Below, one piece after another: positions 1 to 12,347 of a DNA stretch of 64,000 bases. The position numbers and the translations under genes were made by a program. Origin of the DNA: Stigmatella erecta (GTDB lineage Bacteria > Myxococcota > Myxococcia > Myxococcales > Myxococcaceae); the NCBI RefSeq assembly GCF_900111745.1, contig NZ_FOIJ01000007.1, positions 310,001-374,000 on the forward strand, read 5' to 3'. The notes under the pieces are model-generated. The model saw only the letters and a list, made by a program, of their open reading frames with translations, was not told the origin of the DNA and ran no database searches. Position 1 is the stretch's first letter. Each line of letters begins with the position of its first letter.

Positions 1-2634
1 GCGGACACCGAGAAGACGTTCGGGGATCCGCTGCAGGCCATTCCGCTCTGGTTCATCGAGGGCCTGGCCGAGTTCTACGCCAAGCGGGGGTTGGATCCCG
101 AGGCGGAGATGCTCGTGCGGGACCTGATGGTGAACCCCGATCTGATGAAGGGCTATGCCTTCCTGGACTTCTTCTCGCCCGGGCCCTACGGCTACCTGTG
201 GATCTACAAGGTAGGCCAGACGCGCGTGGCCTTCCTGGAGGATGAGTACGGCAAGGGCTTCACCCAGCGGGTGCTCAACGAGTCGCCCCGGCTCGTCTCC
301 GCGGGCAAGGGCTCCCAGGCGCTGAAGTTCGAGGAGCTGCTGGAGCGGCTCACCGGCGACAACCCGAAGAAGATCTCCGCCCGCTTCGAGAACTGGATGA
401 AGCGGCGCGCCTTCAAGACGTACCTCGGCTCCGAGCAGGCCGCGCCCGCGCTGGACTTGCTGGAGGAGCGCACCGGCATCGTCACCGCGCTCAACAGCTC
501 ACCGGATGGAAGGCTCCTGCTCTACCGCACCATCATCCCGGAGACGGGCGAGAGCCGGCTGTACCTGGTGGACCCCAAGGCGCCCCAGAGCGCCGAGAAG
601 GTGGTGAGCGACGGGCAGCCCGGGGCCGAGTCGCTCCACCCCATCTTCGGGCGCAACTTCGCCCTGTCGAAGGACAACGTGGCCTACGTGGCGGAGGTGA
701 ACGGGCGCGACGTCATCTACGTGCGGCGCTACACGTACACCGCCCAGCAGCGCACCCAGGATGCGCTGGAGCGGCGCAGCGCCATCCGCACCACCGTCAA
801 GCGCGAGACGAGCTTCTCGGTGGACATCGACCTGGGGGACACCACCGCCTACCGCGTGGGCCAGCACGGGCTGCTGGGCGTGGCCTCGGTGGCGTTCTCC
901 CCGGATGGCCAGTCCCTGGCCTTCATCGGCATCAACGAGGCGGGCTTCCGGGACGTGTACGTGCTGTCGCTCGCCGGGGGCAAGAACGCCCAGCCGGTGA
1001 AGCTCACGGATGACCAGTACACCGAGCGGCACCTCACCTGGGGCCCCGGCGGCATCGTCTACACCTCGGATGCCACGTCCCACCGCCACTTCAACCTCTT
1101 CCGGGTGCAGCCCACCCCGGGCACCCCCGAGCGCCTCACCACCGAGGACCGCGACGAGGCGGACCCCGTGGCCCTGGCCGATGGCCGCATCTTCTTCGTG
1201 GCCTACCGCAACAGCAGCTCGGACCTGCACGAGCTGATGCCCGGGGGCGCCATCGTCCGGCGCTCGGACCTCACCACTGGCGTCTTCGAGCCGGGCCCCG
1301 GCCCCGAGGGCAGCCTGTGGATGCTCTTCCACCAGTCCGGGGAGCGGCGGCCCGCGAGGCTCGAGGCCCCCAAGATGCTGAACCTGCCCACCGCGGGCGC
1401 GGACGTGCCGGCCGAGCCGCCGGTGCCGCTCGCCGCGCGGCCCCTGGACAATGCCCAGGACTACCGGCCGCTGGCCTGGGAGAACATCGAGTTCGGCCCG
1501 TTCCTCGGCTTCGCGGGGGCCGGCAGCGGCGGGTTCTTCGGCCAGGTGTTCGCCATGGCGACCGACCGGCTGAGCGACCACGCGGTGCTCCTCAACCTCG
1601 CCGTCTACGGCTCGTTCGAGCTGACCGATGGCGTGCTGCTCTACGTGAACCAGGAGAAGCGCTCCACCTGGGCCACGGGCCTCTTCCAGTCCCTGCGCTT
1701 CCGGCTCGACGAGAGCTTCGCGGACGAGAACACCACCTTCTTCTCCGGCGAGCGCTACTTCGGCGCCACTGGCACCCTGCGTTACCCGCTCAGCAGCTTC
1801 TTCTACCTCCAGGGCGACGTGTCGGCCGGTGGCGCCTCGTACTTCATCGACTCGTACACCGCCTTCCGCCTGAACAACCCGTCGTTCAACGGCGCGGGCC
1901 GGGACTTGTACACCCCCTGGCTGGCCGCCAACGACGACATGCGCTTCCAGACGGAGCTGACCGGCCAGGTGGGCTACAACAACATCCGCTACCACTACGC
2001 CACCGGGCCGCTCTCGGGCTCCTCCGCGCTGCTGGAGCTCACCGCGGGCGCGCAGCCCTTCGACGAGCAGACCTACAGCAACGTGCGGCTGGACCTGGAG
2101 CACTACTTCTCCGTGTATGGCCGCACCAACCTCATGTTCCGCGCCGCGGGCGGCACCACGTTCGGCGGCCGCTACGCGCGCTCCTACTACCTCTCCAGCT
2201 TCGACACGCTGCGCGGGGTGAACTTCCGCGACGAGGACTGGCTGCTGGGGCGGCACTTCGCCTACTCCACGGTGGAGCTGCAGGTGCCGCTCAATGATCT
2301 CATCCGCATCGCCTTCCTCAGCGACCTGGAGGCCGTGGCGGCCGTGGACGTGGGCGGCGTGGGCAACTCGTCCCGGCAGCTCTGGGACCGGCGCGTGCTG
2401 GACTTCGTGCTGGGCGCCAACATCGCCCTGGGGCCGCTCGTGCTCCGGCTGCACTTCGCCCGCCCCGTGGACATCGGCGCGGACGCGGGCAAGCCGGACC
2501 CCGGCTGGGTGACCAACTTCTCCATTGGCATCGCCGGGCTCAACGGCTTCTTCGATCAGCGGGGCGAGGCCCGCGGCAAGCCCACCGTCATGCCCCCGCC
2601 GGGCTTCATCGGCGGCCCCCGCGCGGGGCTCTGA
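1..2634 (+). CDS. Peptidase-MA-like / beta-propeller / outer-membrane barrel protein (5' end outside the window)
   Basis: The reading frame is open from base 1, so the true start lies upstream and 877 residues are visible. The first residues contain PLWFIEGLAEFYA, the distal Glu motif of peptidase-MA-like gluzincins (PLWF.EGLAE); the HExxH part would lie upstream. The middle section, roughly residues 140-440, has TolB/PD40-type repeats such as FSPDGQSLAFIG, typical of a beta-propeller. The last 350 residues are rich in alternating aromatic and polar strands and end in a surface-antigen-like barrel region. Proteins with this order are common in myxobacteria and are probably exported to the outer membrane. 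The exact substrate is unknown. It ends just before a convergent signalling operon. Confidence 0.8.
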   Translation, partial: ADTEKTFGDPLQAIPLWFIEGLAEFYAKRGLDPEAEMLVRDLMVNPDLMKGYAFLDFFSPGPYGYLWIYKVGQTRVAFLEDEYGKGFTQRVLNESPRLVSAGKGSQALKFEELLERLTGDNPKKISARFENWMKRRAFKTYLGSEQAAPALDLLEERTGIVTALNSSPDGRLLLYRTIIPETGESRLYLVDPKAPQSAEKVVSDGQPGAESLHPIFGRNFALSKDNVAYVAEVNGRDVIYVRRYTYTAQQRTQDALERRSAIRTTVKRETSFSVDIDLGDTTAYRVGQHGLLGVASVAFSPDGQSLAFIGINEAGFRDVYVLSLAGGKNAQPVKLTDDQYTERHLTWGPGGIVYTSDATSHRHFNLFRVQPTPGTPERLTTEDRDEADPVALADGRIFFVAYRNSSSDLHELMPGGAIVRRSDLTTGVFEPGPGPEGSLWMLFHQSGERRPARLEAPKMLNLPTAGADVPAEPPVPLAARPLDNAQDYRPLAWENIEFGPFLGFAGAGSGGFFGQVFAMATDRLSDHAVLLNLAVYGSFELTDGVLLYVNQEKRSTWATGLFQSLRFRLDESFADENTTFFSGERYFGATGTLRYPLSSFFYLQGDVSAGGASYFIDSYTAFRLNNPSFNGAGRDLYTPWLAANDDMRFQTELTGQVGYNNIRYHYATGPLSGSSALLELTAGAQPFDEQTYSNVRLDLEHYFSVYGRTNLMFRAAGGTTFGGRYARSYYLSSFDTLRGVNFRDEDWLLGRHFAYSTVELQVPLNDLIRIAFLSDLEAVAAVDVGGVGNSSRQLWDRRVLDFVLGANIALGPLVLRLHFARPVDIGADAGKPDPGWVTNFSIGIAGLNGFFDQRGEARGKPTVMPPPGFIGGPRAGL

Positions 2635-2654
2635 GCCCTCCGGAGCGCCGCGCC

Positions 2655-3776
2655 CTACAGCTTGATGACCTCGAGCCCCTGGCGCGGCAGCTCCACGCGG
2701 AACACCGTGTGCTCGCCGGAGTCCGTCTGGACATTCACGCTGCCCTGGTGCGCGTGGATGATCTGCTGGACGATGTAGAGCCCCAGCCCCAGCCCCTCGC
2801 TGCGCCCGCGCTGCCGCTGGCCGCCCCGGAACGGATCAAACAAGGAGACCTTCAGCTCCCGGGGGATGGCGCCCCGGTTGGTCACCGAGAAGACGACGCC
2901 CTCCTTGCCTAGGCCCTCCAGCCGCACGCGCACCGGCTCGCCGGTGTCCCCGTGCTGGAGCGCGTTGCCGATGAGGTTGGAGGCCACCTGCGCCAGGCGG
3001 TCCGAGTCCCAGTCCCCCACGAGGTCGCCCTCCTGGTGCACCTCGATGCGGTGCTGGGGAAAGGCCGACTGGTGCTCCTGGACGATGCGCTGGACGAGCT
3101 GGCCGAAGTCCGTCGATCCCCGCTTGAGGCTGATGCCCCCCGCGAGCCGGGCCCGCGCCAGATCCAGCACGTCCTCGATCATCCGCCCCATGCGCTTGCC
3201 GCTGGAGAGCATGCGCCCCGCCGTCCTGCGCACGGCCTCGTCCGCCGTGCGGCGGTGGAGCAGGTCCGCCGAGGTGAGGATGGCGCTCAGGGGGTTGCGC
3301 AGGTCGTGCCCCAGCACCGCCGTGAACATCTCGTTGAGGCGCAGGGTCTCGCTCAGCTCCTGGAGCTGGTGGGCGAGCTGCTGCTTCTGCCGGTAGAGCT
3401 GGAAGAAGACGTCCGCCTTGTTGCGCAGCACGTGGGGCTCCAGCGGCTTGTAGAGGAAGTCCACCGCCCCGGCCTCGTAGCCCTTGAAGAGCCGGTGCTG
3501 GTCCCTCACCCCCGCGGTGACGAAGATGATGGGCACGTGGCGCGTGCGCTCCATGCCACGCATCAGCTCGGCGAGCTCGAAGCCGTCCATCTCCGGCATC
3601 TGCACGTCCAGGAAGGCCAGCGCCACGTCGTGCCGCAGCAGCAGCTCCAGGGCCTCCGCGCCCGAGCGGGCCTGGAGGACCTCCACGTCCTCCCGGCGCA
3701 ACAGTCCCCCGAGGGCGAGGAGGTTCTCCTCGAGGTCATCGACGAGCAGGCATTTCACCCGTGTGGACATGGACAT
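2655..3776 (-). CDS. Response regulator-histidine kinase hybrid (REC-HisKA-HATPase)
   Basis: This 373-residue cytoplasmic protein has an N-terminal receiver domain (acidic pocket LVDD, phospho-acceptor Asp57 in FLDVQMPEMDG, Lys110 in YKP). A short coiled coil follows, then HisKA with H157 in the motif GHDLRNPLS, then a HATPase domain with an N-box (NLIGNALQHG) and glycine box (GLGLGLY). The start was set at the ATG of MSMSTRVK because AAGGAA lies 9 nt upstream and the preceding cheB-like gene then ends 29 nt before it. A longer start at 3842 would overlap that gene. It is the last gene of a four-gene minus-strand operon (hybrid kinase, CheR, CheB, this gene) and probably receives or relays phosphate from the large kinase. 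There is no transmembrane segment. Confidence 0.9.
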   Translation of the reverse strand: MSMSTRVKCLLVDDLEENLLALGGLLRREDVEVLQARSGAEALELLLRHDVALAFLDVQMPEMDGFELAELMRGMERTRHVPIIFVTAGVRDQHRLFKGYEAGAVDFLYKPLEPHVLRNKADVFFQLYRQKQQLAHQLQELSETLRLNEMFTAVLGHDLRNPLSAILTSADLLHRRTADEAVRRTAGRMLSSGKRMGRMIEDVLDLARARLAGGISLKRGSTDFGQLVQRIVQEHQSAFPQHRIEVHQEGDLVGDWDSDRLAQVASNLIGNALQHGDTGEPVRVRLEGLGKEGVVFSVTNRGAIPRELKVSLFDPFRGGQRQRGRSEGLGLGLYIVQQIIHAHQGSVNVQTDSGEHTVFRVELPRQGLEVIKL

Positions 3777-3805
3777 GGAGAGGGCTTCCTTCTGAAGGGT
3801 TCGCA

Positions 3806-4441
3806 TCATCCCCCCGCCGCGGACCCGATGGCCCGGAGCCACCGGGCCACCTGTTCCAGCGGGAGGACAAAATCAATGGGCCCCTGGGCGAGCGCCGCCA
3901 GGGGCATGGCGGTGGCCAGCGCCGTGTCCGGGCTCTGCACCACGGTGACGCCCCCCGCCTCGCGCACCGCGGCGATGCCCCGGGCCCCATCGGCGTTGGC
4001 GCCCGTGAGGACGAGCGCCGCGAGCCGGGGCCCGTAGACGTCCGCCGCCGACTCGAACAGCACGTCGATGGAGGGGCGGGAGAAGTGCACGGGCTCGTCC
4101 ACCGAGAGCGCCAGCGAGGGCCCCTCGTCCACCAGCAGGTGGTAGTCCGCGGGGGCGAAGCAGACCATGCCGGGCCGCACCGGCTCCTTGTCCTGCGCCT
4201 CGCTCACCGGCAGCAGGCACTTGGGCTGGAAGACATCGACAATCAAGCTGGGCCGGTCCCGGGGGCGGTGCAGGACGATGAGCACCGCGGGATGGAAGTC
4301 CCTGGGCAGCGCGGGCAGGAGCACCGACAGCGCATCCACGCCGCCCGCGGACACGCCCACGACGACGGCGTCGATGCGGCCCAGGAGCGAGCGGGCCTGG
4401 AGTCCCGTGCGGCTGCCAATGTCCAAGGGGTCCATGCGCAA
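3806..4441 (-). CDS. CheB-type protein-glutamate methylesterase, catalytic domain only
   Basis: This 211-residue protein covers only the CheB C-terminal methylesterase domain, which removes methyl esters or amides from glutamyl residues of chemoreceptors. The Ser-His-Asp triad is visible as S31 in GVSAGG, H58 in VLHRPRD and D151 in TGANADG. The N-terminal receiver domain of classical CheB is absent, so control by phosphorylation must come from another protein or not occur. The gene lies 3 nt after the CheR gene in the same operon. No chemoreceptor, CheA or CheW is encoded nearby, which suggests a signalling complex of the CheB/CheR/hybrid-kinase kind rather than flagellar chemotaxis. Function as an esterase is well supported; the natural substrate is not. 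Confidence 0.92.
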   Translation of the reverse strand: MRMDPLDIGSRTGLQARSLLGRIDAVVVGVSAGGVDALSVLLPALPRDFHPAVLIVLHRPRDRPSLIVDVFQPKCLLPVSEAQDKEPVRPGMVCFAPADYHLLVDEGPSLALSVDEPVHFSRPSIDVLFESAADVYGPRLAALVLTGANADGARGIAAVREAGGVTVVQSPDTALATAMPLAALAQGPIDFVLPLEQVARWLRAIGSAAGG

Positions 4442-4444
4442 ACC

Positions 4445-5263
4445 CTACCGTTTCTGGAAGATCCGATCGTCGCGGACGACTTCCGTGAAGGCGTCCTCGT
4501 GCGCGGAGAAGCGCAGGAACTCCTTGGCGCCCAGTCCCAGGAAGCCCTTGTGGCAGAGCGCCTCCCGGAACAGCCCGATGGCGCGGTCCTGCAGCTCCCG
4601 GTTGAAGTAGATGAGGACGTTGCGGCACGAGAGCAGCTGCACCTCCGCGAAGACGCTGTCGGTGGCCAGGCTGTGGTCCGAGAAGACGATGTGCGCCTTC
4701 AAGGCCTTGTCGAAGACGGCGTTGCCGTAGGCGGCCGTGTAGTACTCCGACAGCGAGGTGCGGGCCCCGGACCTGTGGTGGTTCTGGGTGAACTGGGCGA
4801 TGCGGTCCACGGCATACACGCCCGCCTCGGCGCGCTGCAGGGCATTGGTGTTGATGTCCGTGGCGTAGATGAGCGTGCGCTCCAGCAGCCCTTCCTCCTG
4901 CAGCAGGATGGCCAGGGAGTAGACCTCCTCGCCCGTGCTGCAGCCAGCCACCCACACGCGCAGGGACGGATAGGTGCGCAGGAGGGGCACCACGCGCTCA
5001 CGCAGGGAGCGGAAGTAGGACGGGTCCCGGAACATCTCGCTCACCTGCACGGTGAGGAAGTCGAGCAGCGCGGGGAAGGCGGCCGGCTCGTGGATGAGCC
5101 GGTCCTGGAGCTGCGAGAGGGTGTGGCACCCGAAGCGCTCCGCGGCCTGGAGCAGGCGGCGCTTCAGCGAGGCCATGGCATAGCCCCGGAAGTCGTAGTG
5201 GTACTTGAGGTAGATGGCGTCGAGCAGGAGCCGCAGCTCGATGTCGATGTCCTTCGAGGCCAT
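4445..5263 (-). CDS. CheR-type protein-glutamate O-methyltransferase
   Basis: The protein transfers methyl groups from S-adenosylmethionine to glutamyl side chains. An all-helical CheR N-terminal domain (about residues 5-65) is followed by the Rossmann methyltransferase domain. The SAM-binding motif AGCSTGEE is near residues 106-113, with the acidic ATDIN strand after it and LSCRNVLIYFN near the C-terminus, typical of CheR. The start was placed at the ATG of MASKDID, 17 nt after the stop of the upstream kinase, giving 272 residues. An ATG at 5296 would overlap that gene by 16 nt and is also possible. The gene is 3 nt before cheB, so the two are almost certainly cotranslated. Confidence 0.92.
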   Translation of the reverse strand: MASKDIDIELRLLLDAIYLKYHYDFRGYAMASLKRRLLQAAERFGCHTLSQLQDRLIHEPAAFPALLDFLTVQVSEMFRDPSYFRSLRERVVPLLRTYPSLRVWVAGCSTGEEVYSLAILLQEEGLLERTLIYATDINTNALQRAEAGVYAVDRIAQFTQNHHRSGARTSLSEYYTAAYGNAVFDKALKAHIVFSDHSLATDSVFAEVQLLSCRNVLIYFNRELQDRAIGLFREALCHKGFLGLGAKEFLRFSAHEDAFTEVVRDDRIFQKR

Positions 5264-5280
5264 GGTGAATCCGCAGGCTC

Positions 5281-8760
<3,480 letters not shown>

Positions 8761-8823
8761 GACGGGCCCTCGCCCGCGGCCCCACGGGGCACGGGGGAAC
8801 CGCTCAGCCTTCGACGCTGCCGT

Positions 8824-8847
8824 CCGCGGAGGAGGAGGCCTCCGCGG
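8824..8847. promoter_or_regulatory. Perfect 9-bp inverted repeat upstream of the hybrid kinase
   Basis: CCGCGGAGG, a 6-nt loop and CCTCCGCGG form a perfect 9-bp stem 64-87 bases upstream of the kinase start. There is no T-run, so it is not a typical terminator. It could be an operator or an RNA hairpin in the leader. In such GC-rich DNA a chance palindrome cannot be excluded. Confidence 0.3.
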
Positions 8848-8978
8848 TTACCGCCCAGGGGAACGACTGTCATGATGGCGCACTACTCGCGTGGACGAGC
8901 CTGTAGGGCCCGCCTAGCACACGCGCGGCGCCCCCCCATGGGCCGCCCCGGCGGAGTGTTCAGGAATGGATGGCCACC

Positions 8979-9452
8979 TCAGGACTGCGCGGCCACGAGC
9001 GCGGCGTTGGCCCGCGCCAGGGGGCCTCCGTCATTCTTGGGAATGCGCTCGAAGTCTCCCCGCAGGGCCTTGAGGGCAAACTTCTCCAGGTCGATCTCCC
9101 GGCGCGTCCGCACCCCACCCACGGCGCGCACCAGCCCCGCCAGCGGCCCGAAGCCAAACAGGCCGTGCTGGAGCAGCAGCCCCGAGGCCACCGCGCTCAG
9201 GGTTCTCCAGCCGCTGGGCTTGCCCCGCCCCAGCCACAGCCCCGCCAGGGAGACCAGGGAGCCGGCCACCATCGCCGTGCGGCCCACGTCCCACTCGCGC
9301 TCGAGCTTTTCCAGGTAGGGGGTGATGTCCTTGCGGTCCTGCTGCGCCATGTGGCGCACGCACCGCTCCACCTGCTCGTCAATGCGCTTGTTCACGCCGG
9401 GCGCCGCGTGCGAGCGCACCCCGTCGGCCGACATCTGGTTCCAAGACTCCAT
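8979..9452 (-). CDS. Small membrane protein of unknown function (DUF2892/YgaP-like hydrophobic hairpin)
   Basis: The 157-residue product has a helical soluble N-terminus (NKRIDEQVERCVRHMAQQ), two closely spaced hydrophobic segments (about residues 57-74 and 82-106, the second Gly-rich), and a charged C-terminal tail. This resembles DUF2892-type inner-membrane proteins, but I only infer that from layout. The ATG at 9452 was chosen because GGGAG lies six bases upstream; a longer frame reaching 9737 lacks coding character. It is transcribed away from the CotH-like gene. No enzymatic motif was seen. Confidence 0.75.
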   Translation of the reverse strand: MESWNQMSADGVRSHAAPGVNKRIDEQVERCVRHMAQQDRKDITPYLEKLEREWDVGRTAMVAGSLVSLAGLWLGRGKPSGWRTLSAVASGLLLQHGLFGFGPLAGLVRAVGGVRTRREIDLEKFALKALRGDFERIPKNDGGPLARANAALVAAQS

Positions 9453-9777
9453 CGCCACTCCCTCGCTGGTGGGGGCAGATCCCTGTCCTAAGGGTAGGAG
9501 CGCCCCTCCTGGCGTGGCCCCCTGCCCCGCCGCCCCCTTGCCCTCTCCACCGGAGGGTAAGGGGGCAAGCAGGCCTGTCCCTCCGGGAAGGCGGCGCCGG
9601 GCGGGGGAAAACATTTCTCCGTCCAGGGACGGCGCGGTTCCCTGCTGGGACACCGCCCGCCGTGTCTGGAGAAGGGCTTCTGTCCTGCGGGGGGGCCACG
9701 GCTTCCACGGCGAGAGCATGAACCGGGCCGATGGCAACCTGCACGGCGAGGCACGCCCCTTGCTCAGGCGTCAGCCC
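9453..9777. other. Divergent intergenic region of 325 bp
   Basis: This gap separates the small membrane protein gene (minus) from the CotH-like gene (plus). It holds the hairpin at 9532-9566 described separately. No convincing -10/-35 pair or small gene was recognised, but promoters for both flanking genes must lie here or very close. Confidence 0.6.
9532..9566. promoter_or_regulatory. 14-bp hairpin in the divergent region before the CotH-like gene
   Basis: GCCCCCTTGCCCTC pairs with GAGGGTAAGGGGGC around a 7-nt loop, 13 Watson-Crick pairs plus one G-U pair in the plus-strand RNA. No T-run follows on either strand, so an intrinsic terminator is unlikely. It may be a protein-binding palindrome or leader structure. 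Confidence 0.35.
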
Positions 9778-11544
9778 ATGAGACACCTCAGGCCGTTTCT
9801 CTTCCTCCTCGTGGCGCTCGTCTACGGCTGCGGTGACACCGGTTCTGGCAGCCTACCGCCTTACGTGAACCCGCCTCCCGCCGCCGGGGAGCCCGGTCCC
9901 GGGACGCCCGTCACGCCGCCCACGGATCCGCCCACCTCGCCGGACCCCCTGGAGCCGCAGCAGCCGCAGCAGCCCCAGGAGCCCCAGGAGCCGCCCGCGC
10001 CGCCCGAGGTGGAGCGCCGCTTCGAGCTGCCGCCGGTGCAGACGGCCCTGCCGGAGTACGAGCTGCTCATCCCGCAGGAGGCGATGGAGAAGTTCGCGGC
10101 CGATCCGTGGACGCCCGAGCAGGACGCGGTCTTCGTCAGCGGGGGCCAGCGCTACAACGTGAAGGTGCGCCTGCGGGGCGCCTCCGCCCGCTTCTTCGTC
10201 AAGAAGAGCTGGAACGTGAGCTTCGAGAAGAACGCCCCCTTCCAGGGGCGCACCTCGCTCAACCTCGTGGCCGAGTATGCCGATGCCACCCTGCTGGCGG
10301 AGAAGATCAGCTTCGACTTGCTGGCCGCGATGCGCGTGCCCGCCTCGAAGGCCACCTTCGTGCGCGTCACGGTCAACGGCGTCTACCAGGGGCCCTTCCT
10401 CGACATCGAGCAGGTGAACAAGGCCTTCCTCGCCGCGCATGACTTCAGCGATGACGACGCCTCCATCTACCGCTGCGGCTGGAAGGACTGCGAGTTCAAG
10501 ACGGTGAAGGTGCCCTACCAGGGCAACTGGGCGAAGAAGACGAACGAGAAGGAGAACGACAACGCGCTGCCCGCGGTGCTCGACGTCATCAACCACACGC
10601 CCGAGCCGCAGTTCGCCTCCACCCTGGAGCAGCACCTGGAGGTGGAGGGGTTCCTGCGCTCCATGGTGCTCGATGCGCTGATGTCCAACAACTACGTGGA
10701 GGACTCGGAGAGCTACTTCATCCACGACCGGGTGACGAAGCGCTGGGTGTACGTGCCCTGGGACTTGAACAACGTGGATGCGCGCTGGTGGTACGAGAGC
10801 ACGCTCGACAACCGGCCGCTCGTCAACCACCCGCTCTTCGGCTTCACCCTCACGGACACGTGGACGCAGAAGATGTACGACCGGCGCAAGAACGAGCCGA
10901 GCTACCCGGGCTACCTGCCGGTGTTCTCCAACCTGGGCACCCGCGTGGTGATGAACCCCGAGCTCAACGCGCGGCTCACCGCCCGCCTGCGCAAGGCGCT
11001 CGACGAAGTCTTCACCCCGGAGGTGATGAACCCGTACATCGACGCGCTCCACGCGCGGGTCGATGCCGCCATGAAGGAAGACCCCTTCATGGACTACGCG
11101 AAGTTCACCGCGGGCAAGCCCTTCCTGCGCAACTTCGTCGCCCAGCGCCGGCAGTTCATCCTCTCGGAGCTCACCCGCCACGGCGCCCGGAAGCCTACGC
11201 TCGTCATCGAGGAGTTCGATCCGCGCGCGGGCGTCATCGTCCTGGGCAACCGGGGCACGCAGGCCGTGTCCCTGGCGGGCAAGACGCTGACCACCCAGCT
11301 CCGGGTGAGCCTCGCCAGCCTGGTGACGGCGCCCACGGGCACGGTGCTGCCCGCGGTCACGCTGGCACCCGGGGAGACCCGGCGCTTCACCGCCCCGGAG
11401 CTGGGGCTGACGTTCCCCGAGAAGGGCGAGATTGGCCTCTTCGACGGGACGAGCGTGGTGGGCGTGTTCGACCTGATGTTCTACGGGCCCCTGCCCTACG
11501 GCCAGCGCTACCTCCACGGCCCGAACGGCTGGGAGGCGCGCTGA
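9778..11544 (+). CDS. CotH-like protein-kinase-fold lipoprotein
   Basis: The 588-residue product starts with a lipoprotein-like signal peptide (hydrophobic FLFLLVALVYG before Cys19). A long low-complexity linker of Pro, Gln and Glu follows, coded at about 9930-10010. The central region (residues about 95-450) matches the CotH family. It includes an RLRGASAR/KKSWNVSF strand region, an essential-looking block ALMSNNYVEDSESYF, and VPWDLNNVD, equivalent to the Asp-bearing loop of CotH kinases that phosphorylate secreted proteins. The C-terminal 110 residues (VIEEFDPRAGVIVLGN...) look like a lamin-tail beta-sandwich. The start ATG gives a clean signal peptide; earlier in-frame starts add non-signal sequence. 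Kinase activity is inferred from the family, and the target is unknown. Confidence 0.88.
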   Translation: MRHLRPFLFLLVALVYGCGDTGSGSLPPYVNPPPAAGEPGPGTPVTPPTDPPTSPDPLEPQQPQQPQEPQEPPAPPEVERRFELPPVQTALPEYELLIPQEAMEKFAADPWTPEQDAVFVSGGQRYNVKVRLRGASARFFVKKSWNVSFEKNAPFQGRTSLNLVAEYADATLLAEKISFDLLAAMRVPASKATFVRVTVNGVYQGPFLDIEQVNKAFLAAHDFSDDDASIYRCGWKDCEFKTVKVPYQGNWAKKTNEKENDNALPAVLDVINHTPEPQFASTLEQHLEVEGFLRSMVLDALMSNNYVEDSESYFIHDRVTKRWVYVPWDLNNVDARWWYESTLDNRPLVNHPLFGFTLTDTWTQKMYDRRKNEPSYPGYLPVFSNLGTRVVMNPELNARLTARLRKALDEVFTPEVMNPYIDALHARVDAAMKEDPFMDYAKFTAGKPFLRNFVAQRRQFILSELTRHGARKPTLVIEEFDPRAGVIVLGNRGTQAVSLAGKTLTTQLRVSLASLVTAPTGTVLPAVTLAPGETRRFTAPELGLTFPEKGEIGLFDGTSVVGVFDLMFYGPLPYGQRYLHGPNGWEAR

Positions 11545-11566
11545 CCCGGAGGAGGCACGGGGGTGA

Positions 11567-12235
11567 TTACGGCTGCTGCTCGGCAATCATCTCCGTGTAC
11601 TCCTCGCTGGAGATGGAGTTGCGCCACTTGGAGGCGAAGCCCAGGGCGTGCTGCGGGTTGACCACGCGGCGCGCGGCGAAGGTGGCCACCTCCAGGCGGG
11701 AGATTTCATTCACGAAGAGATCCAACACCTGGCCGTACTGGGCCGCCGTGAGGTACTGGCGCTTGAGCATCTTCTCGGCCATCTCCTGACGGGAGATCTC
11801 GTTGGCCTGGGACTTGAGCGCCGTCATGAAGCCCCGGTAGGTCTCCGCGTCCATGGCGTACTGGCCATCCCGCGCCATGTCGCAGCCCGGGTCTCTTCCC
11901 GTGCCACAGTCCCGGAACACGGGCTCGGCGGGGGGCCGCGGGCGGCGGCGCGAGGAGTGCTGCTCCTCCACCACCTCCTCCTGCACCACCTCCCGGCGGG
12001 CCGGCGGCGGCGCGCCCGGATCGCCCTTCACCTTCACCTCCATGCGCATGCCGCCGCCCTTCACCCGCATCTCCTGCATGTTGCCGTCCGCGTCCGGCAC
12101 CTGCATGCGGATCTGCGAGGAGGGCATGCCGTCCTCATCGACATGAACGTTCATCTCCATGTTCATGTCCTGAGCCAGGACGGCGGACGACGCACACAGG
12201 GAAGACACCAGGACAGCGCGCAGGATGTGTTTCAC
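11567..12235 (-). CDS. Exported DUF4476-type protein
   Basis: This 222-residue protein has a signal peptide ending near VLAQ, then a Met-rich acidic stretch (DMNMEMNVHVDEDGM), a low-complexity Arg/Pro/Glu linker, and a C-terminal helical repeat domain. That domain (SQANEISRQEMAEKML, TAAQYGQVLDLF, VATFAARRVVNPQHA) matches the short helices of DUF4476 proteins. The GTG at 12235 is preferred because GAGGAA lies about five bases upstream; the in-frame ATG at 12268 has its GGAGG only two bases away. The DUF4476 function is unknown. The Met-rich segment could bind a soft metal, but there is no direct evidence. Confidence 0.8.
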   Translation of the reverse strand: MKHILRAVLVSSLCASSAVLAQDMNMEMNVHVDEDGMPSSQIRMQVPDADGNMQEMRVKGGGMRMEVKVKGDPGAPPPARREVVQEEVVEEQHSSRRRPRPPAEPVFRDCGTGRDPGCDMARDGQYAMDAETYRGFMTALKSQANEISRQEMAEKMLKRQYLTAAQYGQVLDLFVNEISRLEVATFAARRVVNPQHALGFASKWRNSISSEEYTEMIAEQQP

Positions 12236-12347
12236 GGGGTTCCTCAGGGGTGGGAAGGTCAGCGGCATCCCCTCCAGGGGGACATGAGCCGCCCCCGTAG
12301 GACGCCGCTGCTTCTGTACTTATTCACACACTGCGAACCCAACTGCG

